NCBI GenBank assembly: GCA_023459875.1
Contig: JAEWRY010000043.1
Coordinates: 1-22,816, forward strand
Direction: 5' to 3'
Length of the DNA: 22,816 nucleotides
Source of the DNA: Bacillota bacterium
GTDB lineage: Bacteria; Bacillota; Clostridia; Oscillospirales; Oscillospiraceae
The notes below the pieces were generated by a model. The model was not told the DNA's origin. It saw only the letters and a program-made list of their open reading frames with translations, and made no database searches. Shown piece by piece: positions 1 through 7,348 of this stretch (position 1 is its first letter; the number at the start of each line of letters is the position of its first letter). Made by a program: the position numbers and the translations under genes.

Positions 1-316
1 ACCGACCCACTTGCTCCGCGCTGCCGGCATCGTCATGTAGGAGCCAATGAGCAAGCTCCTCCGAGAGCTGTGAGCCGTCCGGGAGTCTTGTCAGCCTGAG
101 CGCGTCGGACAAAGCTTTCTTCTGATATTCCTCGCCGGCGTGGCGTGCGAAATATGCGGCCATAACCTGCATGACGCGTTCATCTTTCGGCACGAGACGT
201 TTTCCGCTGCGCAGACGGCTGATGTAAGAGGCATCCAGCGAAACGCGTGTGGCAAGAGCGCTGTTGGAGGTCTTTGTAATATTCATTAAAAAATCCAGTT
301 TTTCGGCAAATGTCAT
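1..316 (-). CDS. XRE-family helix-turn-helix regulator (3' end outside window)
   Basis: The minus-strand frame opens with ATG at 316-314 and stays open for 105 codons to the left edge, so the protein is cut by the window. It begins MTFAEKLDFLMN. Residues about 3-55 have the pattern of an XRE/Cro-type helix-turn-helix: helix EKLDFLMNIT, then NSALATRVSLDASYISRLR as the helix-turn-helix proper, then SGKR. GGAGGAA lies 8 bases before the ATG and fixes the start. It is therefore probably a DNA-binding regulator, and it is divergent from the small-gene/SLH operon that starts at 469, which it may control (inference). Some clostridial proteins that start this way are several hundred residues long with a large C-terminal sensor-like part; that part is not visible here. 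The HTH assignment is firm; the target and ligand are unknown. Confidence 0.85.
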   Translation of the reverse strand, partial: MTFAEKLDFLMNITKTSNSALATRVSLDASYISRLRSGKRLVPKDERVMQVMAAYFARHAGEEYQKKALSDALRLTRLPDGSQLSEELAHWLLHDDAGSAEQVGR

Positions 317-336
317 GGCGATTCCTCCTCATGTTC

Positions 337-365
337 AGAATAGCAGACAATAAAATTGATTGCAA
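337..365 (-). promoter_or_regulatory. Promoter of the XRE-type regulator
   Basis: Read on the minus strand there is a -35 box TTGCAA (365-360), a 17-base spacer and a -10 box TATTCT (342-337). The -10 box lies about 20 bases before the start codon at 316, and the ribosome binding site lies between. Spacing is ideal and each box matches consensus at four or five of six positions. The same -35 hexamer and spacing recur upstream of the regulator pair at 7127. Confidence 0.6.
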
Positions 366-369
366 GAGA

Positions 370-396
370 AAGTGGCATGGTTCATGCCACTTTTTT
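370..396. promoter_or_regulatory. Perfect 10-bp palindrome in divergent gap (operator or terminator-like hairpin)
   Basis: AAGTGGCATG (370-379) and CATGCCACTT (383-392) are perfect inverted repeats around a three-base centre, and a T run extends to 396. On the plus strand this looks like an intrinsic terminator, but no plus-strand gene precedes it. It sits just upstream of the -35 box of the minus-strand regulator and before the plus-strand operon. An operator for the divergent regulator is therefore the more natural reading (inference). I found no convincing plus-strand promoter between here and 469; TTGCTA (422-427) with TACACT (445-450) has a 17-base spacer but would start transcription almost on the ribosome binding site. 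Confidence 0.5.
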
Positions 397-468
397 GTCA
401 TTGCCAGATTGTCCGGCGCTATTGCTACAGCCGGCACTTTTCTCTACACTTAATTTGAGGTGATGCAT

Positions 469-774
469 ATGGAACTCATCGTCAGGATGAAAACGGGGTT
501 TTTTGAAAAAACGCCGTACCGCCTGGAAGTTATGGAAAAGAAACTACTGCTGATCCCCATTCAGGCGGAGGTCGCGGAGCGAATCGTCCTCGAGCAAGAG
601 GAGATCCTCTCCGTCACGCTGTCCCAGCGAAAATCCCCGGAGATGGAGATCCAAACCAGGGACACGGTATATGTCGGCGTGTTTGAGGAGGGCGTCGCCT
701 TCGAGGGGGCTGCGAATTACTTAAAAAAAAATTTAAACACGAAAATCATCTGTGAGTATAAGGGAGGGAATTAG
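469..774 (+). CDS. Small cytoplasmic protein of unknown function, first gene of SLH operon 1
   Basis: A 101-residue protein starting MELIVRMKTGFF. I chose ATG 469 because GAGG at 457-460 is well spaced from it; in-frame GTG 460 and ATG 463 overlap or crowd that site. No signal peptide or membrane segment is visible. The pattern of short strands (TPYRLEVMEKKLLLIPI, IQTRDTVYVGVFE) followed by a C-terminal helix (GAANYLKKNL) resembles a PH/GRAM-like fold, but I do not recognise the family with confidence. The gene ends one base before the ATG of the large surface protein, whose ribosome binding site lies inside its last codons, so the two are translated from one message. A role in expressing or handling the surface protein is inference from this coupling only. 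The second SLH operon has an unrelated small protein (DUF2442) in the same place. Confidence 0.75.
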   Translation: MELIVRMKTGFFEKTPYRLEVMEKKLLLIPIQAEVAERIVLEQEEILSVTLSQRKSPEMEIQTRDTVYVGVFEEGVAFEGAANYLKKNLNTKIICEYKGGN

Positions 775-775
775 C

Positions 776-3700
776 ATGAAAAAAATGAAAAAGCCGTTGT
801 CATGGATACTTACGGTTATAATGCTGTTGTCCTTAGTGACGGTATTGCCAATAACCGCGAGTGCGGAAGAAAGCTATGATGCAGAAATTAATGTTGTCGA
901 TGGCAGCGGAACCGGAAGCGGTTGGACTTTTGCCTCAGGGGAAATATGGATTAATGCGGATGGTACATATTTAGTAAGTGGAGAGGGCACACAAACCGGT
1001 AATCGAATTAGGGTTAATACCGGTGTTACCGCATCCATAACCCTCGATAATGTAAATATTAACGTTGCCCTGCCCTTTGAAGTTGCCGGAACCGCAAATG
1101 CCACAATTATACTTAAAGATGGCAGCGTCAATATTTTCAGAAGCGGCGGCGGCCATGCCGGTATACGGGTACAGCCCTCGGCGACTCTCACCATTACGAC
1201 GGTCGGGCAAAGTTTAGGTGACGGGTCGTTATCCGCATACGGCAGCGCTGACTCATCCTCAGGCTGGGCAACTGCCGGAATCGGCGGAAGCGAATTAGAG
1301 CCAAGCGGCACAATCGTGATTGAAGGCGGAACAATATTTGCGAAGGGCGGAGACGGAAGAACGCCCGGCGCTTGGAGAGGGCCTGGTGCCGCAGGCATTG
1401 GAGGGGCGCAGGGCAGAGCTTGCGGTGACATCACAATCAACGGGGGAACGGTAACAGCAATCGGCGGTGATGTCAACCCAGAAGGAGCGGGCATCGGCGG
1501 CGGAAGCTCGGATCCATCGAGCTATGCCGGAAAAATCACGATAAACGGCGGGATGGTGAGAGCATATTCCGGTCAAGCCGGTGAAAGCGGAACAGGCATT
1601 GGTTTTTGCGCCTCTATTGCAATTGCTGACGCCGCTGATGTTCAGGCGTATTCATCCGGCAATTATCCGGCCATTTACGGCATGGCTGCCGAAAGCGGAC
1701 ACAGCGCATATTTACAGAACTTCGTACTTGATACCCGGGTATCGTCAGACACGGATGTGACGATCACACAACTTGACGACGACACAGAGACATTTGAAAT
1801 GACATTGCCCGCAAATTACAAAAACTTTGCCGCAACTGTGGAGACAGATAACGATTATAACGCCGCCTTATCCGACGGCTCAAAGAAAATCGTGTCTTTA
1901 GCCGATGAAGATACTGACTTTCCGGGGATTTGTGATTCTCCAAATACAGCACTATCTTCAGTTAACGTCAAACTGAAAGCAAATCCGGTATGTATTGGTG
2001 CTTCAGTTTGGCGCAGCGACGGCGAGACGGCCACGGTGCGCTTTGTCTCTGATACGGCAGGTACATATTATTATCAGGTGACGGACATCGCCACGGCCCC
2101 GGCAGTGGGCGACTTGAGCGGCTGGACGTCTGGCGGCCCGGTTTCGGCCGACACAGTAGCCGCCGTTTCGCCCGCGGGCCTAACCACCGGCGCCAAATAC
2201 GTCCATATCGTGGTCAAGGACACCTCGGATGACATAAGCGATGTACTGACGGTGGCGATACCGTCTGATTATTACTATTTTGAAAGCTTCGAGGCATATC
2301 CCACGGGCACTGATATTGCCTCCGGCGTGTTGGCGCCCATCCAGCAGATCAACAACGGAACCGGCGACGCGGATCAGAAGGTCGCACAATCGGTGAGCGA
2401 CCTCTCCGGGAAAATGCTCAGCCTTAGCTCTGCTTCCGGCTGGGCCTCCGATCAGGTCGTCTTGCTTGAAAGCGCTACTCTCGCCTCCTCGGACGCCTAT
2501 GTTTTTGAGGGCGACGTCTATCCGGTGCTTTCCAGCGGCTTCCAGCTTCGCTTTTCCTTCACCAAGGGAAGCTACGAAGGCGCGAACGAGGCCGGGGTAT
2601 TTTTCAACGGCGGCAAAATCACAACCGCCACCCAAAGCGGCGCGGTCGAGCTGCAAGACAGCTATACGGCCGGCCAGTGGTACCATGTCAAGATTGTGGC
2701 AACGCCCTCCGCCGGCACATATGCGGTCTATGTGGACGACGAATTGCTCAACGGTATGATGCCGCTTCCTTCGGGGATTAATCGGCTTGCCTTTAGCGCG
2801 GGCAATAATGTCAACACAGCGGCCTACTACGACAATCTTGAATTTTATACGGTTAGTATCGCTGCTCCGACACTCCAGAGCGCCAAGACGAGCGCCGACG
2901 GCACAAAGGTCATAATGACCTTCGACAAAGAGATGTTCAGTCCCACCGGGAAACATGGTCAGTTCACCGTGACGGCGGGCGGCAGCGGCAACGCGGTCAC
3001 GACGGCGGCTTTAGGCACAGACACAAAAACGATAGAACTGACGCTGACAACGCCGATTACATACGGCCAGACCGTCATGGTCAGCTACACGGAGGGCACG
3101 GTCTCAGCCTCGGACGGCGGTGCGCTGGCGTCGTTTACAAATCAGAGCGTAACGAATAATGCAGTTGTGCTCCCGTCCGCGACTTCCGTCGGCATTACGG
3201 GCACCGCGGCCGTCGGGCAAACACTTACCGGCAGCTATACATACAACGCGGGCAGCATCAGCACCGAAGGGAGCACGGATTTCCGCTGGCTGCGGGTGTC
3301 TGGTACGCCGTCCCTTCTCGGTCAGCCGTATATGCTCTATACCACCAATAATATCGACGGTGTCGGAAGCGCGCCCTCCGGTCCGTCCAGCCCCGCGCAG
3401 TTTACGGTGACCGGGCAAACCCATATTGCGAAAATCAGCAATTATCATTATGGTTACGACTATGTACCGGGAACCATCTCACTTGTGGACGCAGCCAGCA
3501 CCGTTTACGGTCCCTGGGACACGGTAAACGAAAGCGGTTATTGGTGCGCATACCCCAATGTCGGAGTACCTGCGGGAACCTATACCGTGATCGACTCGCA
3601 GCCCGGCTCCTGGTCTTTTAACTCCTCCTCCGGAGACGCGGGCATGACGGAGATCGTCGGCTACAGTGTGATTTCAGGGGCAACATCTCAGACCTATACC

Positions 3701-6280
3701 ATACAGCCAGCCGACGCCGGGCACCGCATCCTGTTTGAGGTCATCCCGGAAGACGTCGACGGCAATCGGGGATCGGCGGTGCTGAGCGCTGCATTCGGGC
3801 CTGTCGAAGCCTCTGCAAGCGTCGCCCGGATCGGGACAACACCGTATCCGTCCCTCGGCGATGCGCTGACGAATGCGACGGGCGGTGACACGATTACGCT
3901 TCTTGCGGACATTTCGTATTCGAACGCCATCGACGCAAGCGCAAAGGACATTTTCATTGACTTAAACGGTTTTGATCTCAGCGTTCAAAATGTCGGCGGC
4001 CATGCGCTATATGCCGCAAACGGGTATACGCTCACCATCTTAGATGCGAACGATAAGGGCGGCGCTTTATCGGTTGCCTCCATAGGAGCTGGAAAATCTG
4101 CCGCTTATGCGGGTTCGGGTGGAGACATTCTCTTAGAAGGCACGCTTTCTGCCACCTATCCGGGCGGTCTGGATAATCAGGGTATTTTTGGCGCTTATGC
4201 AGATGGCATCGGCAGCACTATCCACATCACCGGTGATGCCTCAGGCTATACTGCCGGTATCTATGCACAGAACAGCGCTGCCATCACGGTAGTCGGAGAT
4301 GTAAGCGGCTCCTATTACGGCGCATATGCGGCCTATAACGGTTCAGTCGATGTCACCGGGGATGTGACTGGCAGCTATGCGCTGACACCGGAATATGGCG
4401 GAACCGCAACGGTTCAAGGTGATGTCACAGGCAGCAGCTTCGCGATTTTTATAAGGAATCAGGCCGGGTGGAACGCTCCGAGGGCTGAAGTCACCGGAAA
4501 CGTGATCGGTACAGCGGGAGGGGCTATAAGCGCAGGCGATGCCGCAGACATTGAAATCACAGGTGATGTGACCGGATACGTTGTAGTCTCCGGATCTGAA
4601 GCCACCTGCCCCGTTGTTACGGTAAACGGTGACATCACCGTGAGCGGCGGCTTTGGCGTCAGCATATTCTATGGCGGTACGGTGACGGTAAACGGGAGCA
4701 TCCTGGGCGCTTCGCCCTATCTGAAGCTGAATAACCTGGATATCTCACAAGGAGACTTTGAAATATCTGGAGATTATTTCAAATACTCCAATCAGACGGT
4801 TGATACGCCTGCTCCGTTTGCCTCGAACACCGTATATGTGACAAAGGCCAACCAAGCTCCCGTCATAACTTCGAACTGGAACTACACAACGGTATACTTC
4901 GGAAAAGATTACGCATATACCCTCACCGTCACAGATGCGGAAAACACAACGGGTACAAAGATTTACAGTTCCCTCGACAGTGCGCCCTATTCCATCGCCT
5001 GGGCCTATCCCGGCACTCCCGACACACAGAACATGACGCTCTCGCCGCTCAAAGGCGTACTGGCTGCCGGAAGCCACACCCTGCGCTACTATGCTCAGGA
5101 TACCGGAGGGGCAGTCTCAAGCACACTCACTTTAACCTTCACGGTGACCGACGAGCCGGCAAGCCCGCCACCCACCGGCGGCGGAGGCACACCAGCCGAC
5201 ATAGGTACCAAAATCACCGTCTCAACCACGGACGGCTCCTCCTCGGTCGAGGGGACGCTGACCCAGACAAACGGCGGATCGCAGGTGGTCATCAAAAACG
5301 ATGCGTTTGACAAAGTCGATGCCGCCGACAAGCCGGTATCCGTCGACGCGCAACTGGCGACGGTGACTTTTGACAAAAAGGCCATGGACACCATCGGTAC
5401 GGCGTCCGGCGCGGGAGATGTGACGATCACTGCCCGGCAGGTGCCGGGGCTCGAGCTGTCTGACAGAGACAGGGCGCTCGTCGGATCAAGACCTGTCTAC
5501 GACTTAACAATCACGAGCGGCGGCAAGACAATTTCCAGCTTCAATGGTGGGCACGCCACCGTCAGTATTCCGTACACATTAACAGCGGGAGAGAATCCCC
5601 ATGCCATTGTCATCTGGTATCTCAGCGATAGCGGCAAGTTGGCAGGTATGCAAGGGCACTACGATGCCGCCACGAAAACCGTGGTCTTTGTGACGCCGCA
5701 TTTTTCGAGCTTTGTTGTTGGCTACAATCTTGTTACCTTCAGCGATGTGGCCTCCGGCGTGTGGTATCACGACGCGGTGACTTTCCTCGCCGCACGCGGC
5801 ATTACTTCCGGTACCACGGTGACCACCTTTAGCCCTAACGCCACCTTGACGCGCGGACAGTTCATCGTCATGCTCCTGCGGGCCTACGGCATCGAACCGG
5901 ACAGCAATACCGCCGATAACTTCTCAGATGCGGGCAACACCTATTACACCGGCTATCTTGCGGCGGCCAAGCGGCTCGGCGTTTCAAACGGCGTCGGCAA
6001 CAACATGTTTGCTCCCGACAAGTCAATCACCCGTCAGGAAATGTTCACGTTGCTGTATAACGCGCTCAAGGTAATCGGCGAGCTACCGACCAGTACCTCT
6101 GGCAAAACGCTGTCCGACTTTTCCGATGTGTCCGGTATTGCTTCCTGGGCGAAGGACGCCATGACGCTGCTGGTGGAATCCGGAACGATCTCCGGTAGCG
6201 GCGGGAAGCTCAACCCCACTGAAACTACGACTCGAGCGGAGATGGCGCAGGTACTGTATAACCTTCTGACGGTCGAATAG
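776..6280 (+). CDS. Secreted mosaic surface protein with three C-terminal SLH domains
   Basis: The protein has 1834 residues. The start is ATG 776, preceded by GGGAGGG at 762-768; an in-frame GTG at 752 lacks a site. Residues 1-30 form a signal peptide (MKKMKK, hydrophobic core, cleavage after ITASA). In order: a glycine-rich beta-helix-like region (about 35-330) with AGIGG and INGGT repeats, resembling carbohydrate-binding-domain proteins; a concanavalin/LamG-like region (about 499-695); an SwmB/Ig-like domain (about 696-790, TFDKEMFSPTG); a further Ig-like stretch; a second beta-helix (about 1019-1345) with repeated V-x-GDV-x-G strands; a cadherin/Ig-like domain (about 1360-1460); a PPPTGGGG linker; a conserved pre-SLH domain (about 1475-1648); and SLH repeats near 1653, 1716 and 1779. 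SLH repeats bind pyruvylated secondary cell-wall polymer, so the protein should sit on the cell surface. An adhesin or glycan-binding role is inference; no catalytic motif was recognised. Confidence 0.93.
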   Translation: MKKMKKPLSWILTVIMLLSLVTVLPITASAEESYDAEINVVDGSGTGSGWTFASGEIWINADGTYLVSGEGTQTGNRIRVNTGVTASITLDNVNINVALPFEVAGTANATIILKDGSVNIFRSGGGHAGIRVQPSATLTITTVGQSLGDGSLSAYGSADSSSGWATAGIGGSELEPSGTIVIEGGTIFAKGGDGRTPGAWRGPGAAGIGGAQGRACGDITINGGTVTAIGGDVNPEGAGIGGGSSDPSSYAGKITINGGMVRAYSGQAGESGTGIGFCASIAIADAADVQAYSSGNYPAIYGMAAESGHSAYLQNFVLDTRVSSDTDVTITQLDDDTETFEMTLPANYKNFAATVETDNDYNAALSDGSKKIVSLADEDTDFPGICDSPNTALSSVNVKLKANPVCIGASVWRSDGETATVRFVSDTAGTYYYQVTDIATAPAVGDLSGWTSGGPVSADTVAAVSPAGLTTGAKYVHIVVKDTSDDISDVLTVAIPSDYYYFESFEAYPTGTDIASGVLAPIQQINNGTGDADQKVAQSVSDLSGKMLSLSSASGWASDQVVLLESATLASSDAYVFEGDVYPVLSSGFQLRFSFTKGSYEGANEAGVFFNGGKITTATQSGAVELQDSYTAGQWYHVKIVATPSAGTYAVYVDDELLNGMMPLPSGINRLAFSAGNNVNTAAYYDNLEFYTVSIAAPTLQSAKTSADGTKVIMTFDKEMFSPTGKHGQFTVTAGGSGNAVTTAALGTDTKTIELTLTTPITYGQTVMVSYTEGTVSASDGGALASFTNQSVTNNAVVLPSATSVGITGTAAVGQTLTGSYTYNAGSISTEGSTDFRWLRVSGTPSLLGQPYMLYTTNNIDGVGSAPSGPSSPAQFTVTGQTHIAKISNYHYGYDYVPGTISLVDAASTVYGPWDTVNESGYWCAYPNVGVPAGTYTVIDSQPGSWSFNSSSGDAGMTEIVGYSVISGATSQTYTIQPADAGHRILFEVIPEDVDGNRGSAVLSAAFGPVEASASVARIGTTPYPSLGDALTNATGGDTITLLADISYSNAIDASAKDIFIDLNGFDLSVQNVGGHALYAANGYTLTILDANDKGGALSVASIGAGKSAAYAGSGGDILLEGTLSATYPGGLDNQGIFGAYADGIGSTIHITGDASGYTAGIYAQNSAAITVVGDVSGSYYGAYAAYNGSVDVTGDVTGSYALTPEYGGTATVQGDVTGSSFAIFIRNQAGWNAPRAEVTGNVIGTAGGAISAGDAADIEITGDVTGYVVVSGSEATCPVVTVNGDITVSGGFGVSIFYGGTVTVNGSILGASPYLKLNNLDISQGDFEISGDYFKYSNQTVDTPAPFASNTVYVTKANQAPVITSNWNYTTVYFGKDYAYTLTVTDAENTTGTKIYSSLDSAPYSIAWAYPGTPDTQNMTLSPLKGVLAAGSHTLRYYAQDTGGAVSSTLTLTFTVTDEPASPPPTGGGGTPADIGTKITVSTTDGSSSVEGTLTQTNGGSQVVIKNDAFDKVDAADKPVSVDAQLATVTFDKKAMDTIGTASGAGDVTITARQVPGLELSDRDRALVGSRPVYDLTITSGGKTISSFNGGHATVSIPYTLTAGENPHAIVIWYLSDSGKLAGMQGHYDAATKTVVFVTPHFSSFVVGYNLVTFSDVASGVWYHDAVTFLAARGITSGTTVTTFSPNATLTRGQFIVMLLRAYGIEPDSNTADNFSDAGNTYYTGYLAAAKRLGVSNGVGNNMFAPDKSITRQEMFTLLYNALKVIGELPTSTSGKTLSDFSDVSGIASWAKDAMTLLVESGTISGSGGKLNPTETTTRAEMAQVLYNLLTVE

Positions 6281-6333
6281 CGCGGCAAAGATATTCAGCG
6301 CACGAGAAATCGCACAGCATCACACTTACAATA

Positions 6334-6430
6334 GAACAAAGTCAAGGGCAAACCCATCAAAAGATGGGGACGCAAAGCCATAGGGTCTAAAGCGTTCTTT
6401 GAACGTTATGATAGCCTGGCTGCCGGAAGT
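6334..6430 (+). promoter_or_regulatory. Cyclic-di-GMP-I (GEMM) riboswitch aptamer, copy 1
   Basis: The core matches the class-I c-di-GMP aptamer. It has GGGCAAACC, then a helix CCCATC/GATGGG, then the hallmark GGACGCAAAGCC, then TCTAAAG, a second hairpin CGTTC/GAACG, and the 3' strand GATAGCCTGGCTGCCGG. By comparison with the Vibrio cholerae Vc2 aptamer, the G that contacts one guanine of the ligand and the C in the 3' strand that contacts the other both appear to be kept. This fits c-di-GMP rather than the cGAMP-type variants. The first helix is closed by AAAA, not the usual GNRA loop. No intact gene follows directly; the next coding sequence is a truncated SLH fragment. Confidence 0.88.
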
Positions 6431-6433
6431 CGC

Positions 6434-6475
6434 AGAAGTCTGCCCTGTTTATCGGGGCAGGCTTCTGTCTTAATT
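6434..6475 (+). terminator. Terminator-like hairpin after riboswitch copy 1
   Basis: A 12-bp stem, AGAAGTCTGCCC (6434-6445) with GGGCAGGCTTCT (6455-6466), contains one G-T pair and a 9-base loop. It is followed by GTCTTAATT, a weak T tract. It starts just after the aptamer, where an expression platform is expected, so c-di-GMP control of termination is plausible. In copy 2 the wobble pair is a full C-G pair and the tail is GTCTTTATT. Confidence 0.6.
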
Positions 6476-6619
6476 GACTTCTGACGGATTATTGCGGGCA
6501 TCGGACTGGACTTTCGCGTCGAGCCATGGCGGAAAGGGCCCCGCATGACAACCAGTTCCGAGTTCCCCCGGAGGTCGAAATAAAAACGGCGAAAGCCGTT
6601 TGCGTACATATAACTTCTC

Positions 6620-6972
6620 GAAATGGGGCTGTTGAAAAGGCTGCTGAGCTACAGCTTCTCCCGGTTATCACAGACGGACATTTTAGACCAAACGATGCTA
6701 TCACGCGAGAGGAAATGGCCTCTATTCTGGCTGTGGTTTTGAAATCAGAAGCTTCTGCGCTTCCAACAGTAAACGCTGATTTGCAAGAGCTGTTTGCCGA
6801 TTACAAAGAGATGGACACGCGCCTTTCCGAGGATATTCGGATCGTTTATCAAACTGGAGTGATGATCGGAAAGGGTGGAGAACACTTCGGCTTCAAAGAA
6901 ACCGCGACAAGGGCTGAAGCTGTAACTGTACAGCTCAGATTGCTGAAAATGCTTGGCATGATTGATTCTTAA
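6620..6972 (+). pseudogene. 3' remnant of a third SLH-domain gene
   Basis: Immediately after the end of the repeat the plus frame encodes GAVEKAAELQLLP...GHFRPNDAITREEMASIL, the C-terminal part of an SLH domain. A second SLH-like unit (LFADYKEM...DIRIVYQTGVMIG...TRAEAVTVQLRLLK) follows, then a stop at 6970-6972. There is no signal peptide, no ribosome binding site and no display region. The frame extends back into the repeat to an ATG at 6526, which also lacks a ribosome binding site, so I treat it as a remnant rather than a working gene. Its SLH sequence differs from that of the two complete SLH proteins (TREEMASIL against TRQEMFTLLYNAL), so it comes from a different parent. The sharp junction with the repeat suggests a deletion or insertion fused the two. 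Confidence 0.75.
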
Positions 6973-7017
6973 TGATCGGTCATCGACGGAAATGGATTAG
7001 GCATTGCTTCCTGGGCG

Positions 7018-7067
7018 ACGGGCGTTCATTCACAGCAAGGTGGATGGATGCCCGTTTCTTTTTGTTT
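7018..7067 (+). terminator. Strong intrinsic terminator after the SLH remnant
   Basis: The arms 7018-7033 and 7040-7055 pair along all 16 positions (several G-T pairs) around a six-base loop AGCAAG, followed by TTCTTTTTGTTT. It would end any transcript coming through the riboswitch and SLH remnant and insulate the regulator promoter that starts at 7066. Confidence 0.8.
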
Positions 7068-7094
7068 GCAATCTTCTTGAACAGGAAGTATACT
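7066..7094 (+). promoter_or_regulatory. Promoter of the HTH/LuxR regulator pair
   Basis: The -35 box TTGCAA (7066-7071), a 17-base spacer and the -10 box TATACT (7089-7094) form a near-consensus vegetative promoter. GGAGG at 7114-7118 follows 19 bases later. The -35 overlaps the T tract of the preceding terminator. Confidence 0.7.
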
Positions 7095-7126
7095 AAAATA
7101 AAACTGGTCAAATGGAGGTGCGGAAT

Positions 7127-7348
7127 GTGGACTATATGAGCGTGGCGGAGGCCGCTGTCCTGTGGGGGATTAGCGGCAGGATGATAAACTATTACTGTGT
7201 GGACGGGCGTATTCCCGGCGCGCAGAAGGTCGGCGCAACTTGGATTATCCCGAAGGACGCGCCAAAGCCCGAAGACAGAAGAAAAAAGGAAAACCGAAAA
7301 AACGGCTCCGCAGGAGGTCACGGCAATGCCCAAACAAAAGATCTTTAA
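7127..7348 (+). CDS. Small MerR/excisionase-like helix-turn-helix protein
   Basis: A 73-residue protein. GTG 7127 is the likely start because GGAGG at 7114-7118 is eight bases upstream; the in-frame ATG at 7112 overlaps that site. Residues 1-50 (MSVAEAAVLWGISGRMINYYCVDGRIPGAQKVGATWIIPKDA) have the usual layout of the HTH_17/excisionase group: a winged helix-turn-helix with recognition helix, GRIPGA, and the W-x-IPKDA end. The tail is basic (DRRKKENRKNG). The gene overlaps the start of the LuxR-type regulator by 23 bases and contains that gene's ribosome binding site, so the two are translationally coupled. It probably binds DNA alone or together with that regulator; the target is unknown. Despite the family name, no integrase adjoins it, so a regulatory role is more likely than excision. 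Confidence 0.8.
   Translation: MDYMSVAEAAVLWGISGRMINYYCVDGRIPGAQKVGATWIIPKDAPKPEDRRKKENRKNGSAGGHGNAQTKDL

Larger units (their letters stand above)
6328..6619 (+). repeat. 292-bp direct repeat, copy 1 (carries c-di-GMP-I riboswitch)
   Basis: This segment matches 13985-14276 at a constant offset of 7657 bases with no insertions or deletions. I count 11 substitutions in 292 bases, about 96% identity. Similarity starts at ACAATAGAAC and stops sharply after AACTTCTC. It contains a riboswitch aptamer, a terminator-like hairpin and about 150 further bases with a GAAA-capped hairpin. It begins 48 bases after the stop codon of the first SLH gene. Confidence 0.92.

Noticed and set aside
180..437. Minus-strand 85-residue open frame at the left edge
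   Set aside because: It is out of frame with the clear HTH protein that occupies 1-316 on the same strand and has that gene's ribosome binding site.
874..2956. Long minus-strand open frames inside the first SLH gene (up to 258 residues)
   Set aside because: They are shadows of the GC-rich plus-strand coding frame, have no ribosome binding sites and show low-complexity composition.
4200..4720. Short repeated motifs that might suggest a CRISPR array or tandem DNA repeat
   Set aside because: The units are irregular in length and are strands of a beta-helix protein repeat; there are no constant repeats with unique spacers.
6406..6609. 67-residue minus-strand frame present in both repeat copies (start MYANGF)
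   Set aside because: Most substitutions between the copies change the amino acid, no ribosome binding site is visible, and it is antisense to the riboswitch; it is conserved only because the DNA is duplicated.
6580..6619. Group II intron domain V or other ribozyme in the repeat tail
   Set aside because: The GAAA-capped hairpin lacks the catalytic triad and bulge layout of domain V, and no intron-encoded protein is near.
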